Source of the DNA: Ustilaginoidea virens
Lineage: Eukaryota; Ascomycota; Sordariomycetes; Hypocreales; Clavicipitaceae
NCBI RefSeq assembly: GCF_000687475.1
Contig: NC_057321.1
Location: 434,001-498,000 of the forward strand
DNA length: 64,000 nt
Direction: 5' to 3'
Each line of letters begins with the position of its first letter. Positions within the stretch are counted from its first letter, which is position 1. Below are positions 13,470 through 23,052 of this stretch, in pieces. The position numbers were made by a program, and so were the translations under genes. Below the pieces are notes generated by a model. The model searched no databases. It was not told the origin of the DNA and was given only the letters and a program-made list of their open reading frames with translations.

Positions 13470-13723
13470 TATAACGGACTGGCCTTAGGGCGATTACGAA
13501 TAGGCGTTAATCGGATATATTAATAAAACTAAAGAGGGAAGAAGAAGAGCCCGAATCGGGTCCCTTCTGCAGTCTATATATATCCATATGTGGCGCGGGC
13601 TAGAGCCCTAACGTTGCCCTATAGGCCCGCGCGTCTACCTTATATTATCCGTCCCGGACTAGGCATGGGCGTAGCCCGAGCCCTAGTCAATCTATAATAC
13701 GGGCATAGCCCGAGTCCGTAATA
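13470..13723 (-). repeat. Gypsy-A2 5' LTR (254 bp)
   Basis: Starts TATAACGGACT and ends GAGTCCGTAATA in plus-strand reading. This is the inverted form of the Gypsy-A LTR, with terminal CA/TG changed to TA. Confidence 0.9.
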
Positions 13724-16700
13724 TTTATATCGATATTAATATCGATAGATAGCCGTTAGCTATAATACTATATATCGTCCCGGGCCTTACTTGCGATATC
13801 ATCCTAAGGCTGCCTTAGATAGAGTACTATAATATCGAACTATAAGCGAAGTAGCGCCGATTGAGAATTAGAGCTACTAGCGGCCTATTCGTTAAGGAAT
13901 CGACCACTTAATCCTCTAGGCCTACTATAATTAATATTTTTAGATTAGTCTTTTATAGTATATTATAATATATAGTATATACCTAAGATAATTCGACCTT
14001 TTTCTTCTCTACGAGCCTATAGGAGCTTATATATATCCCTTATATTATACTCCCGCCTTATTAGAATTTAATTCCCCTTTTAGCCTCTCTATAGATCCTA
14101 CTACTTAAGCTTTAGGATTTTACCGATCTCTTCGATAAAGCGAAGGCCTCTAGCCTCCCTTTATATTGGGGTATACTTAATTACTATATTAAGCTTAAAC
14201 CGACCCTAGATAGGGGGCCACCTGACCTCCTATAGGGACTGCTATATAATATACCGCGGGACTAGTTACTTAAGATTCGGAGATAGGTAACTAACCTTAT
14301 AGATAAAGGATAGATCTATATAAGCTCCTTATTGGTGGCGGTATTAGTCCTGCTCGCAAGAAAAGCGAATAGCAGATAGCGTTTTTACGTAGATTACCGG
14401 GCCCTAAATAAGGTTATAGCGTAGGACTGGTATCCCCTTCCCTTAATTAAGGAAATACTACATTCCCTATTATAAGCGATATAGTTTATAAAGGTAGATA
14501 TTTGCGCTGCGTTCTATAAGATCTGTATCGCTAAGGGTAATAAATACTTAACTGTATTTTAAACCTACTTTAGTCTTTTTAAGTGGTTAGTAACCCCCTT
14601 TAGCCTGACTAGGGCCCCTGCAATATTCTAGCGATATATTAATAGGGCCTTAGGGGACTTATTAGGGGATTTTATTACTACTTAGCTAGATAATGTTTTA
14701 GTTTATACTAGAGGCTTACGGAAGGAATATATAGATTGCATTAGGGTTATCCTTAAGTGCCTATAAGATGCTAGCTTGAATCAAGATCTAGATAAATATG
14801 ATTTTATAGTAAAGGAGGTATACTACCTCGGCTATATTATAATGGTAGGAAAGGAGATCTGCTTAGACCCTAAGAAGATTAAGGCGATTTAAAAGTAAGA
14901 AGCCCCTATGAAATTATAGGGCGTTTAAAGCTTTTTAGGATTTGCAAACTTTTATTGCGATTTTATCCTAAACTTCTTTTACTTAGCTAAACCCTTAGTT
15001 CGCTTAATATAGAAGGGTGTCCCTTTTTAATAGCTTAAAGAGGAAGAAAAGGCTTTTTAAGCGCTTAAGTAATACTTTATCTTATACTTAGTCCTCGCCT
15101 AATAGGACCCTAAGAAGGAAATAATCCTTAAGGCGGATAGCTTTAGTATAGCTTTTAATAGCTACCTCTCCTAGATCGGGGAGGATAAAGCGCTTTACCT
15201 AGTTATATACTACTTAGTACGGCTTATAAAAGCTAAATAGAACTATACTATTTACAATAAGGAGCTATTTACCGTTATCGCTTGCCTTAAGGCATAATCG
15301 GCTAAATTCTATTCTATTACTACTCTATTTATAATCCTTATAGACTATAAGAACCTTAAGTACTTTACTTGACTAAAGGAGATATTAGAATACTAGGCGT
15401 AATAGGCCGAGACCTTAGCCCTCTTTATCTTCTATCTATAATACCGGCCTGGTTTATAAGCCTAACGCCCTAATGCCCTTTCGCGATAGGAGTAGGAGGC
15501 AGATAGTACGGCTCTAAGATTTAGCTAAGTCCTTTAGCCGCTATCTATCTCTGCTATAGAGGCAGACCTAATAGAAGACTAATTAGCTATAGACCTAAGT
15601 ATAATAAAGGATATGCTAAAGGTAGTACCTTTAATAGGAGTCTCTTTGCCGGGCGGCTCCTAGATCTTTGCCGATGCCTATCTATAGGCACTTTAGGATC
15701 GGGCTATTACCGAGGATAAACTATATTATGCCCGATAGAAGGCCGTAGCGAATAGAGAGTGATAATTTCTAGGAGAAGTAAAGACTAAGGAGTAGATTGC
15801 AGATTATACCCTAAACGCCTATAGGGCGCTGCTTTACTAGGGTCGGACTTAGCTCCCCTCTTTCGAACCGCTAATAACTATAGTAATCTAACAATACTAT
15901 AACTCCCCTATTATAGGGCACCTAGGGAAGAATATAACCTTCTAGCTACTATAGCAGGATTATTACTTTGATAATATATCGTCTAAAATAGCTCGATTCG
16001 TTTAGAACTATTAATGCTATAGAGCGTATAAGAGTCGCTAGCTATATTAAGGCCTACTCTAGCCTTTACCGATCCTAGATCGCTTTTAGTCTTAAATTTC
16101 TGTTAATTTTATAACTAACCTCCCTGCTTATAATGCTTCCGAACCGTATTACCTAATAGTTATTACTAACTATCTATCTAAGTATGTTTAACTTAAGGCG
16201 ATGCATTTGATACGAGCGGAAGATTGTATAGAATATTTTTTAGACTACTAATAGTAGCACTATAGATTCCCCGCCTAGATTATTAGCGATAGAGGCTTAG
16301 ACTAGGTAGGCTAATTCTAGACTATAGTATATAAGGCTATTAGGACTAAATAACTCCTCTCGATTGCATACTACCTATAGACCGATAGCAGTATAAAGCG
16401 TATAAACTAGGAGGTCTAGGCTATTTTATATATAAAGGTAGCATTCGACTAGTACGATTGGTCTTAATATCTTACGATTTGCTAGTATGCTTTAAATAAC
16501 CGTACTTCCTTAGTCACTAGATATAGCCCGAACTATCTCCTAAATAGCTTTAACTTTCTTATTATAGCACTCCCCCCTAATATTACGCCGAGTTCTACGA
16601 CCCCTAAGGGGCGGGTGGTATACTTTTTAATTATAATATAGGAGGGGGGCAAACTTACCTAGGCTGCTATCGCTTTTATTTAATAGCGGCAGTAGGATAT

Positions 16701-17240
16701 AACGAACCGTTCCTAATGCTTAGCGGAATGCTATTAAGTCGGGGATTGAGTTTAGCTAAGCCTATAGAATATTAAGACTAACCGGCCTTATAAGAAGCTC
16801 GATTAGGTATTTACTAAGTATACTATTATAGCTATTCCGTCCCTGCTTAATATCCGATTTAATATCCCTAATAATATCTATCCGGTCTTTTATATTAATC
16901 TTATAGAATATACTGCTTCCGACCTACTGCTAAGCTAAATACTTATGGATACTAGGCCTAGCCCCCTATTGGTCCTATTAGAGGACTCCAATACCCTATA
17001 TAAGGAATTCGAGGTTGAGGAGATCTTAGCTATTAAGAATGCTTAGGGTCGTAGCGGTAAATATAATATGCTGGTAAAATAGAAGGGATACGATTTGCTG
17101 ATTTAGGAACCGCTAGAGAATTTCGAGGATATTGCGGCGTAAGAGGCATTTAAGGTTAAATAGGGGGATATTCGGATATATAATAGGCCTGGTTGAACCC
17201 TATAGCAACCCTGATATAGAAATAGATGAATTTTTTCCTA
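13724..17240 (+). pseudogene. Gypsy-A3 pol remnant (protease end to chromodomain)
   Basis: Same protein order as Gypsy-A1: protease end (13724-13900), RT (about 14370-14900), RNase H (about 15000-15400), integrase (about 15830-16900) and chromodomain (about 17000-17160). The RT box is damaged: its Tyr codon has become TAG and the second Asp is Asn near 14690. Numerous TAG/TAA stops replace Gln/Trp codons. It is one of the most strongly RIP-mutated copies. No function expected. Confidence 0.86.
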
Positions 17241-17253
17241 GAAAAGAGGGGTA

Positions 17254-17507
17254 TATTATAGACTCAGGCTATGCCTATATTATAGATTAACTGGGGCTCG
17301 GGCTGCGCCTATGCCTAGTCTGGGACAGATAATATAAGGTAGACGCGCGGGCCTATAGGGCAATATTAGGGCTCTAGCCCGCGCCACATACAGATGTATA
17401 TAGACTGCGGAAGGGACCTGATTCGGGCTCTTCTCCCTTCCTTTTTAGTTTTATTAATACATCCGATTAACGCCTATTCGCAGTCGCCCTAGGGCCAGTC
17501 TGTTATA
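17254..17507 (+). repeat. Gypsy-A3 3' LTR (254 bp)
   Basis: Starts TATTATAGACTC directly after a purine-rich tract (17241-17251) and ends AGTCTGTTATA. Matches the other Gypsy-A LTRs. Confidence 0.9.
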
Positions 17508-19000
17508 ATTACTCCCCTAATCGGCTCTTTATATCTACTACAGTCCTAAGCTTTCTATAGGATAGCAGGTAGATAGGCTAGAGTCTTAACTTTTAGATAG
17601 TTCTTTCGCTTATCGCACTATAGTAGTCACAATTAGAATCAATTAGGGTGTCGATAAAGGTAAAATTATTATATAATATTAGGACTAAAAAGGGGTGTCT
17701 ATCTATATAGTCCTTAATATTATTAATCTCTTTTATATAGTAATCCTATTGTAGCTTAGCTAGGGGCTAGATACGTTTTTTAAGCCCTCTCGCGAGACTC
17801 GGCTTAAGGGCTAGTCTTTTCCCTAAGTATTGCTATTATTACTATCTCTAAGCTTAGCGATTCGTAAGGCTTCTATAGCCATTAGGTCTATAGAAGCTAT
17901 AGTTATCTCTTATAAAGGCCGGACCGGCCTTAGCTTATATTCCAGCATTTTATAACTAGCATCCCTACATTAGGTATAAAGTAACTTCTAGTAGCGCTCC
18001 TTAAGGATTTCCTTTAAAATCTATACCGCCCTTTTACTAGATAACCTTTACTTACCTTTCGAACCTAATTTATAGACGCCTATTATAGGCATATTACCAT
18101 CTTTATCCTAAGCGGTTATCTATAGATCCCAGGCATTATTATTATAATCCTAGGAAGGATCCGTATAGCGTTTTACGGTAAGACTTATCTTTAGATCGAT
18201 AGCGATTTTATAGTACTATACGACGGCCGCCTTATAGTCCTTATAGGAGACCCTTAGGCCGATAATCTTATCCGATATATAAGGGTTAAAGGCGGATTAG
18301 AGTATTTCTAATTTAACCGACTTAGGCTACTTAAGCCCCCCTATTAATACTAATTTCTCTTTAAAACATATAAAAAAGGTAGAAAAAGGTTCTTTTAGCG
18401 CCTAACGGAAGGTATATTTAAGCTTACTAATCGTATGTTCCTCCTAATGCGGGTCCTTAAAGAGTTGCTATAGGTAGTTAAAGAAAGCTATAGGGCGGTA
18501 ATAGAGGGCTGTACTATTCTCGAAGAATACTATAATTTAGGATTAAACTATAGCCGAGAGGTTCTAATAGATAAATATCTATTAGGTCTTATTATTACTA
18601 ATAAAATCCTAATCGATCTCCAACTTATACTCTATAAAGGTCTTCTATACGGTAAATATAGCCTTTTTACTATTAAAGGGTTCCCTAACTGGTATTAACT
18701 TATGCCTAAATCGGGTTTCCTTTAGGATTAAAATAGAGTTAGTCTAAGACCGATTAAGGGTTATTATAAGGGCTAATAATAATTATTATTGCATCTAGTC
18801 GATAAAAGCCTATATCTAATACTCGGTCTGTTCGGCCTAAGTATATATCTAATACTTACTCTCCTAGCTTTAGGATAGCTATTCCTAAAACCTTATATTA
18901 AGGACTTCTGTAGTATTAGTAATTAACTCCTATTAAGCGGCCTATTGATAAGCAGAGCCACATCAGGCGTCGTCTAAGCCTATAGTATTCTATAAGGGCC
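17508..19000 (-). pseudogene. Gypsy-A4 gag and protease remnant
   Basis: The minus strand encodes the Gypsy-A gag, homologous to 51840-53090 and to the gag of Gypsy-A2, followed by the start of the aspartic protease. Gag would form the particle that packages element RNA. Stops are TAG/TAA at Gln/Trp positions. The zinc-knuckle region near 17960 is degenerate. The frame is cut at 17508 by Gypsy-A3. Confidence 0.8.
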
Positions 19001-19062
19001 CTATATCTATTATCGGCAATTATATATAATATAACAATAAGGGTTGAGAGAGTTTTATTAAT

Positions 19063-19316
19063 TGTGAAGGACTGGCCCTAGGATGACTGCAAATAGGCGT
19101 TAAATGTATATATTGATAAAACTAAGGAGGAAGGGAGAAAAGCCCGAATCGGATCCCTTCCGCAGTCTATATATATCCGTGTGTGGCGCGGGCTAGAGCC
19201 CTAACGTTGCCCTATAGGCCCGCGCGTCTGCCTTATATCATCCGTGCCGGACTAGGCACGGGCGCAGCCCGAGCCCTAGCCAATCCATAACACGGGCATA
19301 GCCCGAGTCCGTAACA
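19063..19316 (-). repeat. Gypsy-A4 5' LTR (254 bp), little mutated
   Basis: Begins TGTGAAGGACTGG and ends GAGTCCGTAACA, so both canonical TG and CA ends survive. It is the best-preserved Gypsy-A LTR in the window. The outer flank begins GTTAG (19317-19321); the partner flank is outside the window. Confidence 0.9.
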
Positions 19317-19554
19317 GTTAGGGCGAATACCTCTGCGGAAGAACTGTGATATTGATCGTCTAGCCCTATTGACGAATTAACTGATGCGTGTAAAAAATGT
19401 GCCTAGAGCTTATAATGGAAGAATTAGTCGAAAAGGCAATATAGGATCTTATGGCGTATCTGGTTGAGGCATAATAGGAATACCGCGTGTGACTTCTTAA
19501 TGCTCTAGAGATGCTAGCTTAGTAACATTACGCTTCTGCCCGTATGATATGCTC
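19317..19554 (+). pseudogene. Short degenerate coding remnant, unidentified
   Basis: From about 19414 the plus strand gives a helix-like peptide starting MEELVEKAI, then DLMAYLVEA, LLNALEMLA and HYASARMICS, broken by TAG/TAA and one TGA. The regular Leu/Ala/Glu spacing suggests a former amphipathic helix, but I recognise no family. It converges with the minus-strand zinc-finger remnant that ends at 19555. It may instead be chance coding in the 3' flank of that gene. Confidence 0.3.
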
Positions 19555-20250
19555 CTAATTCGCTTTATAATATTCGATAACCGGCTTATTGATAACCGGC
19601 TTGTCTATAAAAAGAAGAGAAGTATTAGAATCGTTCTCTAAAAAGTAGTAAAAAAAATATACTGAAGAGATTCGCTGCCGGCAGTCTAGACAATTCTGGA
19701 CAAGCTTATTTGGATTTCTCGCCCCTTTAAACTCAGATAAGGGCTTATCTCTCTTATAACGGCCACATTGCTTGTGAGGCTCAGAAAGATTAGGAATATT
19801 AGGCTGTGCTGATGGTGGTGAGGGGGGGGGTGGAGGCGGTTCTGGATTTACTGCTAATGCAGCCATTATACAACGATAATACTGATAATCACTTAATAAT
19901 GAGGCTGTTTATGTTGATGAGGCTGCTTGTGTTGATGAGGCTGCTTGTATTGATGAGGCTGCTTATATTGACGAGGCTGCTTGTGTTAATGAGGCTGTTT
20001 GTATTGATGAGGTTATGGCGATGGCTAGGCTAGGATCACGCATGAGGGAATTAGAGGCGGGTATCATTGCGCTATAAATCAGAGTAATTCCTCGTTATTT
20101 TACACCAATGGGATAAGATAGGCTCTGTGAGGATTCGTCTATACATCTTTCTATTGGACCTAGCTTTCTGCGCCTCTTTTCCGCCACTTCGTCATAATTA
20201 AGAACAAACCCGACCTCTTGCAATACTAAATGCTATAGCAACAGCCTCAT
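19555..20250 (-). pseudogene. Zinc-finger protein with TQAASS repeats, RIP-damaged
   Basis: A minus-strand frame from ATG at 20250 to TAG at 19555, about 231 codons with four further internal TAG/TAA. In order: a basic N-terminal part (EKRRRKLGP), a run of imperfect 6-residue TQAASS repeats encoded by an 18-bp DNA repeat (about 19900-20020), a proline run (EPPPPPPSPP), and then a compact C-x2-C ... C-x2-C type motif. The motif reads QCGRY, KPLSEF, NCLDCRQR; the Tyr is a probable former Cys (TGT to TAT). The spacing resembles small treble-clef/HNH-like zinc modules. It does not match the retroelement proteins around it. The longest open part is 103 codons (19555-19866). The TAG at 19555 may itself be a mutation, since the frame beyond it is unclear. 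Function unknown; it could be a host gene or part of an unrecognised transposon. Confidence 0.55.
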
Positions 20251-20350
20251 TTACGCCTCTTTAGAGTACGTACCGGATCCATAAAGATACGTACCGGCTC
20301 TGTTTTTTCAGCCAATAAGGGCGTTTTAGTGCCCTCTAGACCAATCAGAT
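20251..20350 (-). promoter_or_regulatory. Likely promoter of the zinc-finger gene
   Basis: Directly upstream of the ATG at 20250 lie two copies of the 10-mer TACGTACCGG (20267-20276 and 20288-20297), 21 bp apart, about two helical turns. Two CCAAT boxes follow at 20312-20316 and 20341-20345, in inverse orientation to the gene. CpA and TpG are retained here, so the stretch is less RIP-mutated than its surroundings. Activity is inferred. Confidence 0.5.
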
Positions 20351-20415
20351 GGCTGGCTTGAATGACATGTGGCTAGTGATTGTGGTGGCTTAGCACCCCT
20401 GGCCTCTCATTAAAG

Positions 20416-20484
20416 AAGCAAAGCTGGAAGGCACGCTTTACGCACTTACGTAGCGCACGCTGCACCTTCGGCACAGCTTTGCTT
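20416..20484. repeat. Imperfect inverted repeat (hairpin), 11-bp perfect outer arms
   Basis: AAGCAAAGCTG (20416-20426) pairs with CAGCTTTGCTT (20474-20484). Just inside, AAGG can pair with CCTT. It ends where the Copia-B LTR fragment begins, so it may mark an insertion boundary or the end of another element. Confidence 0.5.
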
Positions 20485-20485
20485 A

Positions 20486-20975
20486 ATAAAAAACCGCAGA
20501 AATAGCGAAAAACCCGACGAAAAGTCGTCCTGCCCAACCGTGCCTAGTCCGTGCCTAATATCCTACCCAATGCCTACCCAACCAAGCCCAGTGGCTTATA
20601 GCGGTGTGCCGGATGCCCTATAACAGCCTGCCGTACGGGCCGGAAGCCCTATATTGGTGTGCCGTAAAGGCCCGGTGTAGCGGGTGACTGTATGTAGAAG
20701 GCCGAAAGTGCGGTATTAGCTAGGTTTGCCCATTTGGTAATCCCGTAGAAATGCGCCGCCTGTTGCGGGCCCTGTGGCCCACTGTGACCGGCCGCTGTGG
20801 CCGGATGTGGGTCACTGTACCGGTGCCGTGACCGGCGCTGTGGCCCACTGTAATCGGCGTTGTGGGGCGCTATGCCCCACCATAGCGCCTGGTATAGCCA
20901 CCGCGATATCTCAACGCAGGGACGTCGTATGGTGGCGAGACCAGTACCAAAATACAGCTAAAAAGGCGCTGATTT
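20486..20975 (-). repeat. Copia-B LTR fragment, inverted
   Basis: The reverse complement of roughly the first 490 bp of the 727-bp Copia-B LTR (22040-22766, 36277-37003). It includes the GC-rich block with ACCGG/CCGGT-type inverted repeats. It stops at GCGCTGATTT, three bases short of the canonical LTR end, and joins unrelated sequence. CpA/TpG are well preserved. The small reading frames here are chance frames shared with the other LTR copies. Confidence 0.85.
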
Positions 20976-21204
20976 GTAACGAAGTGGCCCAATTGGGCCC
21001 TAAGCGGGTGTCTGCGCACATCGTCTGGGTTTTGGCCCAACCTTCTGTCTGACCATTAGGCCAGACAAAAGAGTACGTATTGTACCAAGTTACTATGACT
21101 TGGTACAATTGACACTTATATCACACTAGCCGCGCGCACTTACTGTAAGCTTGCCTTTTTAGTATGAGACGGGCGTAGCCCGAATCCTTGACATGATTTC
21201 AACA
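20976..21204. other. Unassigned spacer with two hairpins
   Basis: No convincing gene. It contains the palindrome GGCCCAATTGGGCC (20987-21000), also the core of a motif in the Copia-A LTRs, and two adjacent hairpins at 21047-21066 and 21079-21109. It may be the remainder of a further LTR-like element. Confidence 0.4.
21079..21109. repeat. Perfect 12-bp inverted repeat
   Basis: ATTGTACCAAGT and ACTTGGTACAAT are separated by 7 bases. A second, imperfect hairpin (GTCTG/CAGAC, 21047-21066) precedes it. Possibly a protein-binding site or RNA hairpin; role not known. Confidence 0.6.
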
Positions 21205-21742
21205 ATAAGTAAAGCAATAGAATCCGTTGCTTCGTAACCACCCGGTACATTATACCTCGCGCGCAACCCTACGTACAACTGGGTACTCCTTAATGTGACA
21301 CCAACAAAATAGGCTAAATCGCATTCCTTATTAGCACGACTTTACTAAAGTCGTCTCTTCTTGCTAGTCCTAGCTAATCTATAAAGTGAACTTCAACTTT
21401 ACTAATGAGTGTTAGTGTTATATTAAGAGGTACCTAGTTGTACGTAAGGTCGCACGCATAGTATAATATACCGGGTGGTTATGAAGCAATGGATTCTATT
21501 GCTTTACTTATGACTATCTAAAAGAAGGAAGAAAGGAAGCAAAAGAGGGGGAAATTACACGATGTGGCCTCTTTTATGCGCGTGCCGTAGTCACATGCAT
21601 CGGCGCGGTCGGGCCGGGCTGCCCGCGTGCCCTACCGGGCACAGGGGCAAAGGGGCAAAAGTGGCCACATCGTGCGCAGCGGTTGTGCGGCACATCTGTC
21701 GCAATGTGCCCAATTGGGCACCTTGCGACAGCGATTCCGACA
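21205..21742. repeat. Fold-back of two inverted Copia-A LTR segments around a leader
   Basis: The plus-oriented end of a Copia-A LTR (21205-21306, ending CCAACA) and a minus-oriented complete LTR (21410-21742, about 333 bp) face each other across about 103 bp. That spacer matches the Copia-A 5' leader in minus orientation. The left arm and the facing part of the right LTR are complementary over about 100 bp. There is no coding region. It may derive from an aberrant reverse transcript or from recombination between opposed elements. The spacer carries a perfect hairpin at 21336-21354. Confidence 0.75.
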
Positions 21743-22039
21743 ATGTCAGTAAGTAGGGAGAGAAAGCGGTATATTAGAAAAGGTTGACCTCTATTGACTC
21801 AACAATACTTAGGTCACCAGCTATTTATAGTGGGCACGGGGGTAGCCCTAAGGGGCTATAGTTCCCTCGGTTATATGTGCCACATTCGTAGCCGAACATA
21901 TCGCGGTGTGCGGGGCTCACTAGCGAAGGTGCATAACAGCCCTTGATTACTATCTAAGCAAGGGCGATGTATGCTCCTATATATAGTGCTCTATAGCATA
22001 TCTAGCATACATATGTGATAGTGCACATAAAACAAAGGA
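21743..22039. other. Unassigned spacer left of Copia-B
   Basis: No gene recognised. CpA/TpG are partly retained. The last five bases, AAGGA (22035-22039), are the left target duplication of Copia-B. With 37004-37370 it would have formed one stretch before Copia-B inserted, possibly an LTR (TGTCAG near 21745, TTCAACA near 37363), but that is weak. Confidence 0.35.
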
Positions 22040-22766
22040 TGTTGAAATCAGCGCCTTTTTAGCTGTATTTTGGTACTGGTCTTGCCACTATACGACGTTT
22101 CTGCGTTGAGATATCGCGGTGGCTATACCAGGCGCTATGGTGGGGCACAGCGCCCCACAACGCCGATTACAGTGGGCCACAGCGCCGGTCACGGCACCGG
22201 TACAGCGACCCACATCCGGCCACAGCGGCCGGTCACAGTGGGCCACAGGGCCCACAACAGGCGGCGCATTTCTATGGGATTACTAAATGGGCAAACCAGC
22301 ACTTTCGGCCTTCTATATACAGTCACCCGCTACACCGGTTATTTACGGCAGACCAATATAAGGGCTTCCGGCCCGTACGACAGGCTGTTATAGGGCATCC
22401 GGCACACCGCTATAAGCCACTGGGCTTGGTTGGGTAGGCATTGGGTAGGCACTGGGTAGGATATTGGGCATAGACTGGGCATGGTTGGGCAGACCGACTT
22501 TTCGTTGGGTTTTTCGCTATTTCTGCGGTTTTTTATTATTTTCAACTACTTCTTTAAGATGGTAGAAATATGCCTAAAATTCCCTCTTTCTAGCTAGAAT
22601 AGTCACTAACAATTAGAATCAGATTTCCCTGATATCTTTACTTTGGTCAACCCTATGTGTGCGTTTTTAATCTTTAACCAGCTCGTTTTATTCTGCAACG
22701 CCTTATACGCCACTATCGGTACTTAGTATACTTTCCAACAGTGTTCTGAGTCACCATTTTGCAATA
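22040..22766 (+). repeat. Copia-B 5' LTR (727 bp)
   Basis: Starts TGTTGAAATCAGCG and ends TTTTGCAATA (CA changed to TA). The same length as the 3' LTR and about 96-97% identical by eye. Most differences are C in the 3' LTR against T here, before A or G, pointing to a strand-biased RIP event. It has a GC-rich centre with inverted repeats near 22140-22270. Confidence 0.93.
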
Positions 22767-22778
22767 GGTTATGAGCCC
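22767..22778 (+). other. Copia-B primer-binding site (half-tRNA type)
   Basis: GGTTATGAGCCC directly follows the LTR. It is complementary to the anticodon-arm region (GGGCTCATAACC) of fungal initiator tRNA-Met, as in Copia-type elements that prime from a cut tRNA half. The complementarity ends after 12 bases. Confidence 0.6.
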
Positions 22779-23052
22779 GGTATCTCAAGGCTTCTAGCTT
22801 AAGACTTTTTTTTACGCTAACTTAGGATTTTAACGCATTTGGCAGCTAACCTTCCAGAAATCTACTAATAAGGGACTAATCATCCCAGATTTAGGAACCT
22901 AGCTACCACACTAAGCTGCAATATATCCTTGCAATAGGATTTTCTAAGGTTATTCCTTAATGTAGCTTTCTTCTAGATTTTTTTTATCTAGATTTTCAGT
23001 CTTAATTTTCTTCGCATTTTTAAGACTTTCCGGCACCTTTTCTCTTCCTATA
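22779..23052 (+). other. Copia-B 5' leader
   Basis: Untranslated leader between the primer-binding site and the gag start. It contains T-rich tracts (22806-22815, 22980-22988). No gene. Confidence 0.6.

Larger units (their letters stand above)
9529..13723 (-). mobile_element. Gypsy-A2 retrotransposon, 3' part outside window
   Basis: A minus-strand Gypsy-A copy with its 5' LTR at the right end (13470-13723), then gag, protease, RT, RNase H and the start of integrase down to 9529. There Copia-A3 interrupts it. It is itself inserted into Gypsy-A3, whose protease region resumes at 13724. RIP is intense: CpA and TpG are very rare throughout. Confidence 0.9.
13724..17507 (+). mobile_element. Gypsy-A3 retrotransposon, 5' part outside window
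   Basis: A plus-strand copy that resumes inside the protease directly after the Gypsy-A2 LTR (compare 53322 onward in Gypsy-A5) and runs through RT, RNase H, integrase and chromodomain to a 3' LTR ending at 17507. It is inserted into minus-strand Gypsy-A4, whose protease begins at 17508. Confidence 0.9.
17508..19316 (-). mobile_element. Gypsy-A4 retrotransposon fragment (5' LTR, gag, protease)
   Basis: The minus-strand 5' part of a Gypsy-A element. It has the 5' LTR at 19063-19316, gag leftward to about 17750, then protease cut at 17508 by insertion of Gypsy-A3. It appears to be the outermost and therefore earliest member of the left nest. Its LTR keeps unmutated TG and CA ends while its gag is full of stops. 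Confidence 0.87.

Noticed and set aside
19806..20033. Plus-strand frame with MRLLVL repeats
   Set aside because: It is the other strand of the 18-bp repeat that encodes TQAASS in the minus-strand zinc-finger remnant; the repeat makes all frames look regular.
20774..21108. Frames of 60-110 codons in GC-rich DNA (also 22070-22545 and 36193-36794)
   Set aside because: They lie within Copia-B LTR copies and overlap on opposite strands with no protein-like features.
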